Source: Craspedostauros australis (taxonomy: Eukaryota > Bacillariophyta > Bacillariophyceae > Mastogloiales > Achnanthaceae). From it: a stretch of DNA of 64,000 bases. Below the pieces are notes generated by a model that saw nothing but the letters and a program-made list of their open reading frames with translations, was not told the DNA's origin and did not search any database. Numbering within the stretch: position 1 is the first letter of the stretch; every line of letters begins with the position of its first letter. A program made the position numbers and the translations under genes. Shown here piece by piece: positions 11,601-22,409 of this stretch. The stretch spans positions 1 to 64,000 of the forward strand of contig JAMXDE010000018.1 in NCBI GenBank assembly GCA_026770025.1, in the 5' to 3' direction.

Positions 11601-14600
11601 TCGAATTGCCCACATGACGTATCCATCCATGTCACGTTCATCGTGATTAGGATCCTGGTCATCACCAGGTTCACTCGTGCGGTCCATACCGCTTGCATGC
11701 GACTTCTGTATCCAATCAGCATCTGTTGGATTGGAGTGAGGTTGCTGTTCTCCAGCATGTCATTGATTGTGTACACATTGCGAGCCACGTCGAGTGCGCT
11801 CCGCACGCCAATCTCATGCATCATGTAGTGCAACCTGCATGGGTGCACTCATCTGCACAGTCGACTCTCGAATTCGTCGATCGCTTCGTAGCAGATCATC
11901 GAAAGCTCGACGCGCACATTGTTGGCAGACGTCATGCTGCTCAACGAGTATCGAGCCAAGAGGCAGATCGGACCTGCATCCATGTGCAGTCCTCTGCGCT
12001 CCTCATCACTCGTTTGCCTTCGTTGTAGTTGGCGTTGCCGTCTTCCTCTTCATTCTCGGATGAAAAGGGTTGTCTGTTGATCCACTCCATCGTGATCGTT
12101 CGTAGACCCGTAGTAGCTATACACTCCTGGAGTGTACTCAGCTATCTCCTCCCTGGTCCACTCATAGTCGTTGACTGGTGTTCCGCTGTCGAAGTCGGAA
12201 ACCCCATCATTGTTGATTGTTACGAGTGCCATGTTGTTCGTGATCGCGTTGTCGTCGCGCATCATCGTGTGGTTTCACATGGTCACATTTTGGTCGTTGT
12301 TCGCGATTTCGGTGATGGCCACGAATTTCGTGTTGGTCACAATTTTGATGCCGACCACATTTTCGTTGATGGGCATGGGCATCGGCTCGTCGTTTGTGAT
12401 GAGAGCGATGTCAACCATCCCGTCCATCCCGTCTGTCGCGACCTTGGCCGACCCGGCTTCCTTCATCTCACTATCGTGGGCATCGCGGTTAGGACATCTG
12501 CTCCTGAACCGACCGATCCGTTGTTAGTGTCATCTTCCTCTCACTCTCTTACTGCCATTGCCTCGTGCGCACTTATAACCGTGTTTGATACGGTGGCGGT
12601 CGTAGATGAGGCTCATGGCTCTGCGGGTGTCTGAAATCATTGTCTTCTCCGATGGCGAGGACACCTCTTGTTCCTCGTCTTTCGTATTGACCCTGGGATC
12701 GAAGCGCAGAAGGACCTCCCGTCCAGCCTGTTCCAGCGCTTTCCCTTCTCGTCGAAGCACACACTTCCTGTGTTGCTGTTCTCGTTGTTGTCGCCAATTC
12801 ATGGCTGGTAGATTGCATTCTTGCCTCCTCGATCATCTCGCAGTAGGAATCGCAGCCAGCACTCGAGCATGTATCATTCGATGGCAGTCGGTGCCATGTG
12901 ATCATCTCGGTGCTCTCCATTGCTGCTCCTCGCGTCACTCTTGATGTGATCGCGATCATGGGCCATGCCAATTCCTGCGTAGGTCTTGATCGTCCTTTAC
13001 CTTATCATCCCTGCTTGCATGCTCATGCTCGATTGAGTCGCGCGCGCCATGCGCACAGACGTTCAGCATCAGCGATCTGTGTTGCTCCTCGTCCATCTCG
13101 GCTTCCATATTGACCGAGTGTTAATGAGGCAGCTCCATTCTTGCAGGGTAGGTTGGAAGCTCTCATTGCTTCCTCTATTGCATCTTGTTGAGCTCCTTCA
13201 GCTATCTCGCCCTCATGGCGCAGTCTGCTGAATCCGATGCATCCGAGAGCGTGGTCTGCTGCGTCCGATTCTCTTCTTGCGTACAGCTCGCTCTCGTACT
13301 CCAACACAGCCGTGAAGGTCTCCATGCCTTCCTTGACTTCATGGTCCCATGACCATGGACAGTTCTTCCAATGCGCGTGTTCCGAGCGCCTCCTTGCTTC
13401 CAGCAATACAAGTAGTGTCTGTACTTGCCTCAGCTGCGGTCTCCACTCTGCTGGTGGACTCGCGGTGATGCTCGATTCGATCATCATCATCGTCTTGATA
13501 TCGTCATTCGTGTGAGGGTTGCCATGCCGATCTTGGCGTTCATTGGCAAGGAGCATCATGCTCCAGAGCGGCTTGCTCTCCTCTCTCTTCACACAGGGGA
13601 CCATTACTCGCGATGTTCTTGAGTGTAGATGGTGGTCATGTTGATGATGGTGATGTTGGCTAGTGTTGGTGGTGGTGGAAACGTTGGATTTCAATCATAA
13701 CGTTTCGAAACGTGTTGGAAATCCGGGGTACCCCAGTCTCTAGTTGTAGTCTCTGGTTACCTATTCCTGTTATTGCATTGTTGGAACTGTGAGTACAATA
13801 TCATCACTTTCAATTCCATTTGCCAAAGCATACATAATCCACAGTAGCACACAGTCTTGCCCTTGCTCATGCAGTGCTGTCCTCCTGCTTCATCATGTCA
13901 TGCAGCATGTACTCCATGTACATCTCATCTTGCAGTATTGGTTCATCTCATTATGCATCTCATCATGCATCTCAGATATCCCATCTCCTGCCCTCTACCA
14001 ATAGTTTCATTAGCGTAGACATCGCCGAGTCGTAGGCATCATACAGATCGGTTCATTCGATCAGATCACAATTTCCCACTCGTCACAGGAGCACCTTGGT
14101 TGGGAGCTCATTCAGCTCCTCGACCATCAAACATCTCCGATCATCTCCGATCTTCTCCGATGCTTCTCCTGTCGTTTCTCCCATTACTTCGCCGATCACT
14201 TCACCGGCTTCCTGGAAGTTCGTCATCACTGGTTCGTTCACAGGCCGTCTCACACTTCGTGACATTGGCCTTCCTCCAGTACTCTTTTTCATTGGTTGCG
14301 ACATGGGGGCCGTAGTCGCTCGTATCGTGATGTTGGTCACGATTCCAACATCCCCGCCCCCTGCGACATACACGTGTGATTGGCATTCCTGCATTGAGGT
14401 CACGGACACCATAGTCCGGTTCGCATTCGGCACGTGGCGTTCTCCACCACAAGTTACGTGCAGCTCACATTTTTCTGTGTCACAATGATCAAACGTGGGA
14501 GTTGCGGTAATGTATCATTTCATGACATTCGACTCCTGACTTCTTGGGAGGTGCGGTAATGTAGCATTCCACAATGCTCAACTCCACACTCTTGGGAGGT

Positions 14601-14638
14601 GCGGCAATTCGGTGTTTCACAACACCCGATTCCTGACA
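8697..14638 (-). mobile_element. Copia-type element unit B (second full unit)
   Basis: Identical in reading frames to the flanking units. On the minus strand it runs from the LTR tip at 14638 to the purine tract at 8697-8705. Internal parts lie at the positions given for the unit at 2755-8696 plus 5942. Confidence 0.85.
14495..14638 (-). repeat. LTR-tip hairpin repeats, copy in unit B
   Basis: Same block as at 8553-8696, shifted by 5942. Confidence 0.8.
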
Positions 14639-17600
14639 CCCTTCCAATTGCCGTTCCGACCATATCATCCACCTTGTTCAGTCCAATGCTGACCTGGGCT
14701 GAATGATGCTCCCCTTGTGCCGATCGTAGATCTCCTTTCTTGTAGTCTTCGTGAACCCGTCAGAGATGTTGTCCTCTGACTTCACGAATCAAGCTCTCGC
14801 CTCCTTGTTCGCAATCAGTTCTCTGATGAAGTGATTGCACACGTCGATGTTTCTCGTCCTGGCTGATGTCGATGGGTTGGTAGCGATGAAGATCGCTCTC
14901 ATGTTGTCAACCATCACATCCACAGGTCTCTCCATCCTCAATCCATATACTCGTGTCCGACACGAGCTTCGTCACTCTCAGCATCTCCTCGTATGCTGTG
15001 GTCGTTGGCCCATCCAACACCTTCGTCAGTTCTCGGATGGCATTCGCGATGTCTGGTCTCGAATGCTTCACCAGGTATAGCAGCACACCCACACCACTGT
15101 GGTATCTGCTGTGTCGATCCATATCGACCTTGGGTGCTTCGTTGTTCCTCTGGATCCCTTGGCCACTTATGCCAGGTGTTCCATATCTTTGAAGCTTTGT
15201 TGTTCTTCTTGAATGATGAGTGGCTGGTTCATCCAGCAGTTGGTCTTGCTCTCGTTGGATCCGATGTGGCAATTCAAGTAGTCTTCGAGACCATTCTCGA
15301 TCCTGATTCCAAATCGCTCTCCCTTGATGTTCTTCACCGATTGCTTCAGCTCGCGTGTGCTTCCGATGCACAGGCGATCGTCGGCGTACGTCCTGATGAG
15401 GACGAGGCTCCCTTCCTGATTCCGGATTAGCAGACATGGATCCGCCTTGCTCTGCCAGAAGCCAAGCTTGGTCAATGTGTTCACAAGCTCCTCATTTCAT
15501 TGCCTCGCGCTCTGCACCGACCCATAGATGGTCTTCTTCAGCGGCAGGCATCCATCCGGTTCGTGTTCCTTTCTCTTGGGACACTGCATGTAGATCTCTT
15601 CTCCTTGAAGACCCACTTCATCTTCACTCACTGCCGATCCCTCGGCATCTCGCTCATCTTGATCTTCTGCCAGACTCCTCGTCTGATCATTTCGTAGAAC
15701 TCCTTGTTGATGGCCTCCTGCCATCTCTTTCACTTTGCTTCGCTGGATCCGCATGGTCCCAGCATTCTTTGGATGTGGTGGGGTCCAGCATCATAGCCGT
15801 GTATGCATGCTTGGACGTCTCATTCCCTCTCTCGTGGTTGCTGGGGTCTTCTCTGCTTCCTCAGCTGACTCACCACCTCCACTGCTTGAATCTGAGTCGG
15901 ACTGGTGTTCTGGCGCGTTGTTGTGCGGTGCCAAGCCGCGTATCGTCCGTGGCATCCTCGCCACTGGTCTCATGGGAGAGTACTCAAGGTCCTCGCTTTC
16001 AGCGATTGCCTCCGGGTCACTCGTACTTCGTCCCTTCCGATCATCAGGATCCACATGATCCTGGCACTCCTCAGGCGCTCATAGACTCGGCATCATTCCA
16101 GTGTTGATGTGCACAAATCTCTCTTGCCGTCGCGTTCGCTCTCAACATCCTGACTTGCAGCGATGAAGTCGATCACTCTCATCCTCCATTGGATAGCATC
16201 GATCCTCATGCCTGCGACGTCCTTGTTGATGATTGACCCGTCTTGTTCGAAGTTGGGTCCGTCTGTTGCCACTGGAGCAGTCTTCGTCTCCTGTGCAGTT
16301 GCGCAGCCATCGTCATCTCCTGATTCTGATGCTTCGTTCGTCACCCTTGTTGGGTATTGGTACATTGTGGTCAGCTGCCAGCTCTGTTGTCGTGTTGCCT
16401 TGCAACCGCGTTGTCGATCGCCTTCATCCTCTTCTGGATAGCATCGATTCATCATGCTGCAGCTTCTTCGTCGTGGGAGTTGTTGGTGGCCTCCTACCAT
16501 TCATCCTCCATTCATCTGAGGTTCCTCCCTTCCGGCTCTGTCATTCGATTCTTCATCCGACATGCCGCGTCTCTCTCATTGCTCGTCTATCGATGCGTCT
16601 TGACTCACTGTATCTGGAATCCGCCGTTCATGGCTCGCACTCTCATAGTTGTATCCTTTCCAGATTCGAGTCTCTCTCTCATCGATCTCATTCTCATCGC
16701 ACATCGATCTCATATCTGTGCTCGTAGTATCTCGCCGATCATTCGGCATCCGGTTCTTCTAGATCATCAGCCATGCTCATGTCATGGCTATATCACTGAA
16801 CCGTACTGCCATGGCCTCCTGCCATTCATTGCTCTTCTTGGGATCCACATGACCCCTTCATTCGTCAATTGTGGTTGGATCCAGAATAATTGCGACATTT
16901 GGTTGCTCGGATCCCTCTCTTCGTTCTGTATGTAGTTCAATGCTTGGTTCGCAGTGATGAAGTCACCCAGGCTCATCTTCTCATGAGTGGTGTCAATCGT
17001 CATGCCTGCGATATCTCTGTTGAATGTTGACCCTTCTGTGTGAATGTTGGGTCCTCCTGTTGCCGGTAGTGTGGTAGTCATCGTCGAGTGGCCTCATACC
17101 CCTCATCGTTCTCTGATTCTGATTCTCCACCTGATCCGAGTTCTCGCTCTTCCTTCGGATGGGTGTATTGTTGCATCCCTCGAGAGCACTCAGCATCCTC
17201 GGCATGTGCACGACAGGTTCTGCGATTGGGACTGTGTTTGGTGCGTCCTCGACCAGATCGTCTCGTCCCGTCTCATCGTCCCTTCTGGATTCATCGTCGT
17301 CATCATCGTACGATTCATTGTCCCCTTGGGTAGGGAGCAAGTCATCTTGCCCTCGAGCAGCGTCTTCTGTATCTGTATCGTCTCCGGCTCTTCTGCTCTG
17401 ATCAGCGTCGTTGGTCTCCATGCTTCGGATGGTATCCGCACGTCGCTCCCAAGTCACTCTTCTATCTGGGGTACTCATCCCTGTAGTAGAGTCGTCATCT
17501 CCCAGGTCTGTCAGTACTGACCTGCTGGCATTCTCAATACGCTCGAATTGCCCACATGACGTATCCATCCATGTCACGTTCATCGTGATTAGGATCCTGG

Positions 17601-20580
17601 TCATCACCAGGTTCACTCGTGCGGTCCATACCGCTTGCATGCGACTTCTGTATCCAATCAGCATCTGTTGGATTGGAGTGAGGTTGCTGTTCTCCAGCAT
17701 GTCATTGATTGTGTACACATTGCGAGCCACGTCGAGTGCGCTCCGCACGCCAATCTCATGCATCATGTAGTGCAACCTGCATGGGTGCACTCATCTGCAC
17801 AGTCGACTCTCGAATTCGTCGATCGCTTCGTAGCAGATCATCGAAAGCTCGACGCGCACATTGTTGGCAGACGTCATGCTGCTCAACGAGTATCGAGCCA
17901 AGAGGCAGATCGGACCTGCATCCATGTGCAGTCCTCTGCGCTCCTCATCACTCGTTTGCCTTCGTTGTAGTTGGCGTTGCCGTCTTCCTCTTCATTCTCG
18001 GATGAAAAGGGTTGTCTGTTGATCCACTCCATCGTGATCGTTCGTAGACCCGTAGTAGCTATACACTCCTGGAGTGTACTCAGCTATCTCCTCCCTGGTC
18101 CACTCATAGTCGTTGACTGGTGTTCCGCTGTCGAAGTCGGAAACCCCATCATTGTTGATTGTTACGAGTGCCATGTTGTTCGTGATCGCGTTGTCGTCGC
18201 GCATCATCGTGTGGTTTCACATGGTCACATTTTGGTCGTTGTTCGCGATTTCGGTGATGGCCACGAATTTCGTGTTGGTCACAATTTTGATGCCGACCAC
18301 ATTTTCGTTGATGGGCATGGGCATCGGCTCGTCGTTTGTGATGAGAGCGATGTCAACCATCCCGTCCATCCCGTCTGTCGCGACCTTGGCCGACCCGGCT
18401 TCCTTCATCTCACTATCGTGGGCATCGCGGTTAGGACATCTGCTCCTGAACCGACCGATCCGTTGTTAGTGTCATCTTCCTCTCACTCTCTTACTGCCAT
18501 TGCCTCGTGCGCACTTATAACCGTGTTTGATACGGTGGCGGTCGTAGATGAGGCTCATGGCTCTGCGGGTGTCTGAAATCATTGTCTTCTCCGATGGCGA
18601 GGACACCTCTTGTTCCTCGTCTTTCGTATTGACCCTGGGATCGAAGCGCAGAAGGACCTCCCGTCCAGCCTGTTCCAGCGCTTTCCCTTCTCGTCGAAGC
18701 ACACACTTCCTGTGTTGCTGTTCTCGTTGTTGTCGCCAATTCATGGCTGGTAGATTGCATTCTTGCCTCCTCGATCATCTCGCAGTAGGAATCGCAGCCA
18801 GCACTCGAGCATGTATCATTCGATGGCAGTCGGTGCCATGTGATCATCTCGGTGCTCTCCATTGCTGCTCCTCGCGTCACTCTTGATGTGATCGCGATCA
18901 TGGGCCATGCCAATTCCTGCGTAGGTCTTGATCGTCCTTTACCTTATCATCCCTGCTTGCATGCTCATGCTCGATTGAGTCGCGCGCGCCATGCGCACAG
19001 ACGTTCAGCATCAGCGATCTGTGTTGCTCCTCGTCCATCTCGGCTTCCATATTGACCGAGTGTTAATGAGGCAGCTCCATTCTTGCAGGGTAGGTTGGAA
19101 GCTCTCATTGCTTCCTCTATTGCATCTTGTTGAGCTCCTTCAGCTATCTCGCCCTCATGGCGCAGTCTGCTGAATCCGATGCATCCGAGAGCGTGGTCTG
19201 CTGCGTCCGATTCTCTTCTTGCGTACAGCTCGCTCTCGTACTCCAACACAGCCGTGAAGGTCTCCATGCCTTCCTTGACTTCATGGTCCCATGACCATGG
19301 ACAGTTCTTCCAATGCGCGTGTTCCGAGCGCCTCCTTGCTTCCAGCAATACAAGTAGTGTCTGTACTTGCCTCAGCTGCGGTCTCCACTCTGCTGGTGGA
19401 CTCGCGGTGATGCTCGATTCGATCATCATCATCGTCTTGATATCGTCATTCGTGTGAGGGTTGCCATGCCGATCTTGGCGTTCATTGGCAAGGAGCATCA
19501 TGCTCCAGAGCGGCTTGCTCTCCTCTCTCTTCACACAGGGGACCATTACTCGCGATGTTCTTGAGTGTAGATGGTGGTCATGTTGATGATGGTGATGTTG
19601 GCTAGTGTTGGTGGTGGTGGAAACGTTGGATTTCAATCATAACGTTTCGAAACGTGTTGGAAATCCGGGGTACCCCAGTCTCTAGTTGTAGTCTCTGGTT
19701 ACCTATTCCTGTTATTGCATTGTTGGAACTGTGAGTACAATATCATCACTTTCAATTCCATTTGCCAAAGCATACATAATCCACAGTAGCACACAGTCTT
19801 GCCCTTGCTCATGCAGTGCTGTCCTCCTGCTTCATCATGTCATGCAGCATGTACTCCATGTACATCTCATCTTGCAGTATTGGTTCATCTCATTATGCAT
19901 CTCATCATGCATCTCAGATATCCCATCTCCTGCCCTCTACCAATAGTTTCATTAGCGTAGACATCGCCGAGTCGTAGGCATCATACAGATCGGTTCATTC
20001 GATCAGATCACAATTTCCCACTCGTCACAGGAGCACCTTGGTTGGGAGCTCATTCAGCTCCTCGACCATCAAACATCTCCGATCATCTCCGATCTTCTCC
20101 GATGCTTCTCCTGTCGTTTCTCCCATTACTTCGCCGATCACTTCACCGGCTTCCTGGAAGTTCGTCATCACTGGTTCGTTCACAGGCCGTCTCACACTTC
20201 GTGACATTGGCCTTCCTCCAGTACTCTTTTTCATTGGTTGCGACATGGGGGCCGTAGTCGCTCGTATCGTGATGTTGGTCACGATTCCAACATCCCCGCC
20301 CCCTGCGACATACACGTGTGATTGGCATTCCTGCATTGAGGTCACGGACACCATAGTCCGGTTCGCATTCGGCACGTGGCGTTCTCCACCACAAGTTACG
20401 TGCAGCTCACATTTTTCTGTGTCACAATGATCAAACGTGGGAGTTGCGGTAATGTATCATTTCATGACATTCGACTCCTGACTTCTTGGGAGGTGCGGTA
20501 ATGTAGCATTCCACAATGCTCAACTCCACACTCTTGGGAGGTGCGGCAATTCGGTGTTTCACAACACCCGATTCCTGACA
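14639..20580 (-). mobile_element. Copia-type element unit A (first full unit, LTR tip at right edge of array)
   Basis: This unit starts on the minus strand at the LTR tip (base 20580, first bases TG) and runs down to the purine tract at 14639-14647, which abuts the next LTR tip at 14638. A 5-base target duplication would start at 20581 (ggggc), but its partner lies outside the window. The internal parts match the unit at 2755-8696 shifted by 11884 bases. The 3' end of the LTR could not be placed, because each unit has only one LTR to compare. Confidence 0.85.
20437..20580 (-). repeat. LTR-tip hairpin repeats, copy in unit A at the array edge
   Basis: Same block as at 8553-8696. Its end is the exact right boundary of the array, which supports reading base 20580 as the first base of the LTR. 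Confidence 0.82.
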
Positions 20581-20597
20581 GGGGCCAACTGATGGAT

Positions 20598-20816
20598 TCA
20601 CAGTGTGTCCTGCTTTGTTCTGGACAGGTGTGTGATGGATGAGCAGCATCTTGAGAGGAACCATTGTGACTGATCATCATCCAAGGAAACGCCCCCAAAG
20701 TTGCTGCCATCGTCGCCCCCACCACCCTGCATGTCCCCATCATTGAAGTTGTTGCCGCTGATGTCCATGTTGATGTCAGCATTGCTGGAGCCATTCAATG
20801 GACCAAAGAAGCCCAT
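20598..20816 (-). pseudogene. Gly/Asn/Asp-rich fragment of a broken minus-strand gene
   Basis: A 72-codon frame beginning MGFFGPLNGSSNADINMD and rich in Gly, Asn and Asp. It lies 18 bases from the edge of the retrotransposon array. I do not recognise a domain. Composition suggests the disordered tail of a host protein and may belong with the Ser-rich fragment at 21590-22162. It may also be a chance frame. Confidence 0.3.
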
Positions 20817-21589
20817 CTTGCTTTGCCCGATTCAACCTGAATAGAGTATGGTGTGCTGCAAGTGAGGAATGGTCAGCCGACGCTGTGCCAAAGGACCGAA
20901 TGGAGAATTTTGACAGGAAAGCAGGGTGGAGAACATGTTCCCAATTGACTTCAATCTCTCTTCGCTTCATCACCTCTGCGTTGTTGTTCATTGTTGTGTG
21001 TGGGTTCGTGGCATGGATCCGCACACCGTGGAGTGCTCAGTGTGGTGGACTGCTCAGCATCGTGGAGCATGGTGCCGTCTTCGGTGGAGTTCTCTCAGAG
21101 TCTCCATGTTGGTGAGCGTGGACGAAGGGATCGTGCCGACCTCCATCCACCCCAATCACACGATCTTTGTGATTTTTGGCACAAGACCGTGTTTTTGTAT
21201 CGTGGATGCCACTTCGCATCAGATTTCTCGATCGGCGAAATGACCCGAACAGTGAACTGAGAGCCATTTGCATTCTCGTTTCTGCTCAATCCAACTTCGC
21301 CGAATGAGTGTTTTGGACAACACACAACAAGGTGGGAAGAAAGTGCACAACTCGAACAAGATCAACAATCCAGTATTCCAACATCCAAAGCTAGGGAGGC
21401 TACATGTAGCCACCATACTCTGCTCTCCTTCAAAGGTGCTCAGCATCAATCGATATCGCTATCATCATCAGCTTAGTTATATAGGTTATGTTGTCTTGCA
21501 TGGAGCACTTCACTCCACTCTGCTTTACTTTGTCACCATGTCCGACTTCATGACCACCATCATCTCACTCTTCGTTGATCATGTGTGTT

Positions 21590-22162
21590 CTACTGCTGTT
21601 GTTGCTTGTTTGTGATGGCGAGTCTGGCGTGAAGAGGAGCGTTGGTTTGACAGTGCCGATGACGATAGCTTGCAGCGCGGGGCGTACCCATGGATCTGTT
21701 CGCCGAAGGCTCATCTTCCGTGCCGTCGTTCCACCATGCAACGCTCGGCTTCTTGCCTGGAGCACACAAACTGAGAGCAAGAAGAGCTGTTACCGTTGCG
21801 CGTCCCACTGCTGCTGGAGGTACTCGGCGTGTGTCCGAAGTTTCGGTTCGACATCGTGCGCTGATGCAACGGTGGAGGTGATTTTGGTGCGTCCAAGGGC
21901 GCGAAATCGTTCCTGGAGGCCGAACGCGATCTACCAGATGTCGAACGCGAGGTAAATTTGGAACGATGCGATTGACATCTAGCGGTAGTGATCTTGCAGC
22001 GACAGACGCGGCTGGATGAGCCGAGTTCTGTGACGATTGTGACGGCGAAAGCCGATCGCTTTCATTCCACTCGTTTGGTAGATCGATGTGGGCTCGCTGG
22101 CCGCTTGTCGACGAGCTGCTCATGCTGCGGAAGATGCTGATGTTCAAGGAGGTTGGAGATTT
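21590..22162 (-). pseudogene. Ser-rich exon of the same broken minus-strand gene
   Basis: The minus-strand frame starting at 22162 (KSPTSLNISIFRSMSSSS) is Ser/Asn-rich for about 60 residues. Near 21960 the Ser/Arg-rich reading moves to another frame (SRSTSGRSRSASRND, then NFGHTPSTSSSSGTRNG), ending at a stop near 21711. It is preceded by a possible 50-bp intron (22163-22212, GTATGA...CCAG) that would join it in phase to the exon ending at 22213. The function is unknown, and the frame change suggests decay or a missed intron. Confidence 0.35.
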
Positions 22163-22212
22163 CTGGTTATCCGACACGTTTTGCATTCACAGCTTACTTG
22201 GTAGTATCATAC

Positions 22213-22305
22213 GTAGTCGTAGCTATCTCGCTCATCCCTCAAGGAGATCGCTTCAAGCATGTCCAGCAATGACTGATTGAACGAATACTCACCATTGCAA
22301 GCTAA
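22213..22305 (-). pseudogene. 3' half of an exon split by the LINE
   Basis: Joining 31016-30968 to 22288-22213, that is removing the LINE and one copy of its 17-bp duplication, gives one open minus-strand frame. It reads HRNNAANMNELACNGEY and then SFNQSLLDMLEAISLRDERD, up to a GTATGA donor at 22212. No family is recognised. The frame running across the target site is the evidence that the element landed in a coding exon. Confidence 0.4.
22289..22305. repeat. Target-site duplication, left copy
   Basis: The 17 bases tcaccattgcaagctaa recur exactly at 30968-30984, flanking the non-LTR retrotransposon. A direct repeat of this length is typical of target-primed insertion. Confidence 0.93.
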
Positions 22306-22409
22306 ATCAATAACTCAGTGATTACATTAGAAATGTGCCATAAGGCTTTACCCTTGCCGCCGCAGGCCCCGTAGGGCCGTGCTTTGAGCGAGCTGTCGTG
22401 TGTCTTCGA

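Larger units (their letters stand above)
1..20580 (-). repeat. Head-to-tail array of 5942-bp copia-type LTR retrotransposon units
   Basis: The sequence repeats with an exact period of 5942 bp: base 1 recurs at 5943, 11885 and 17827. The right edge is base 20580, after which the sequence becomes unique. The left edge is outside the window. The reading frames are the same in every copy, and the only difference I found is base 1276 (t) against c at 7218, 13160 and 19102. The pol remnants read on the minus strand. All copies share the same inactivating lesions, so the array probably grew by DNA-level duplication rather than repeated retrotransposition. An assembly artefact cannot be excluded from sequence alone. 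Confidence 0.95.

Noticed and set aside
20431-20816. Minus-strand frames with a 16-residue repeat (77 and 110 codons) crossing the array edge
   Set aside because: The amino-acid repeat is just the LTR-tip DNA repeat translated; the frames run across the element boundary.
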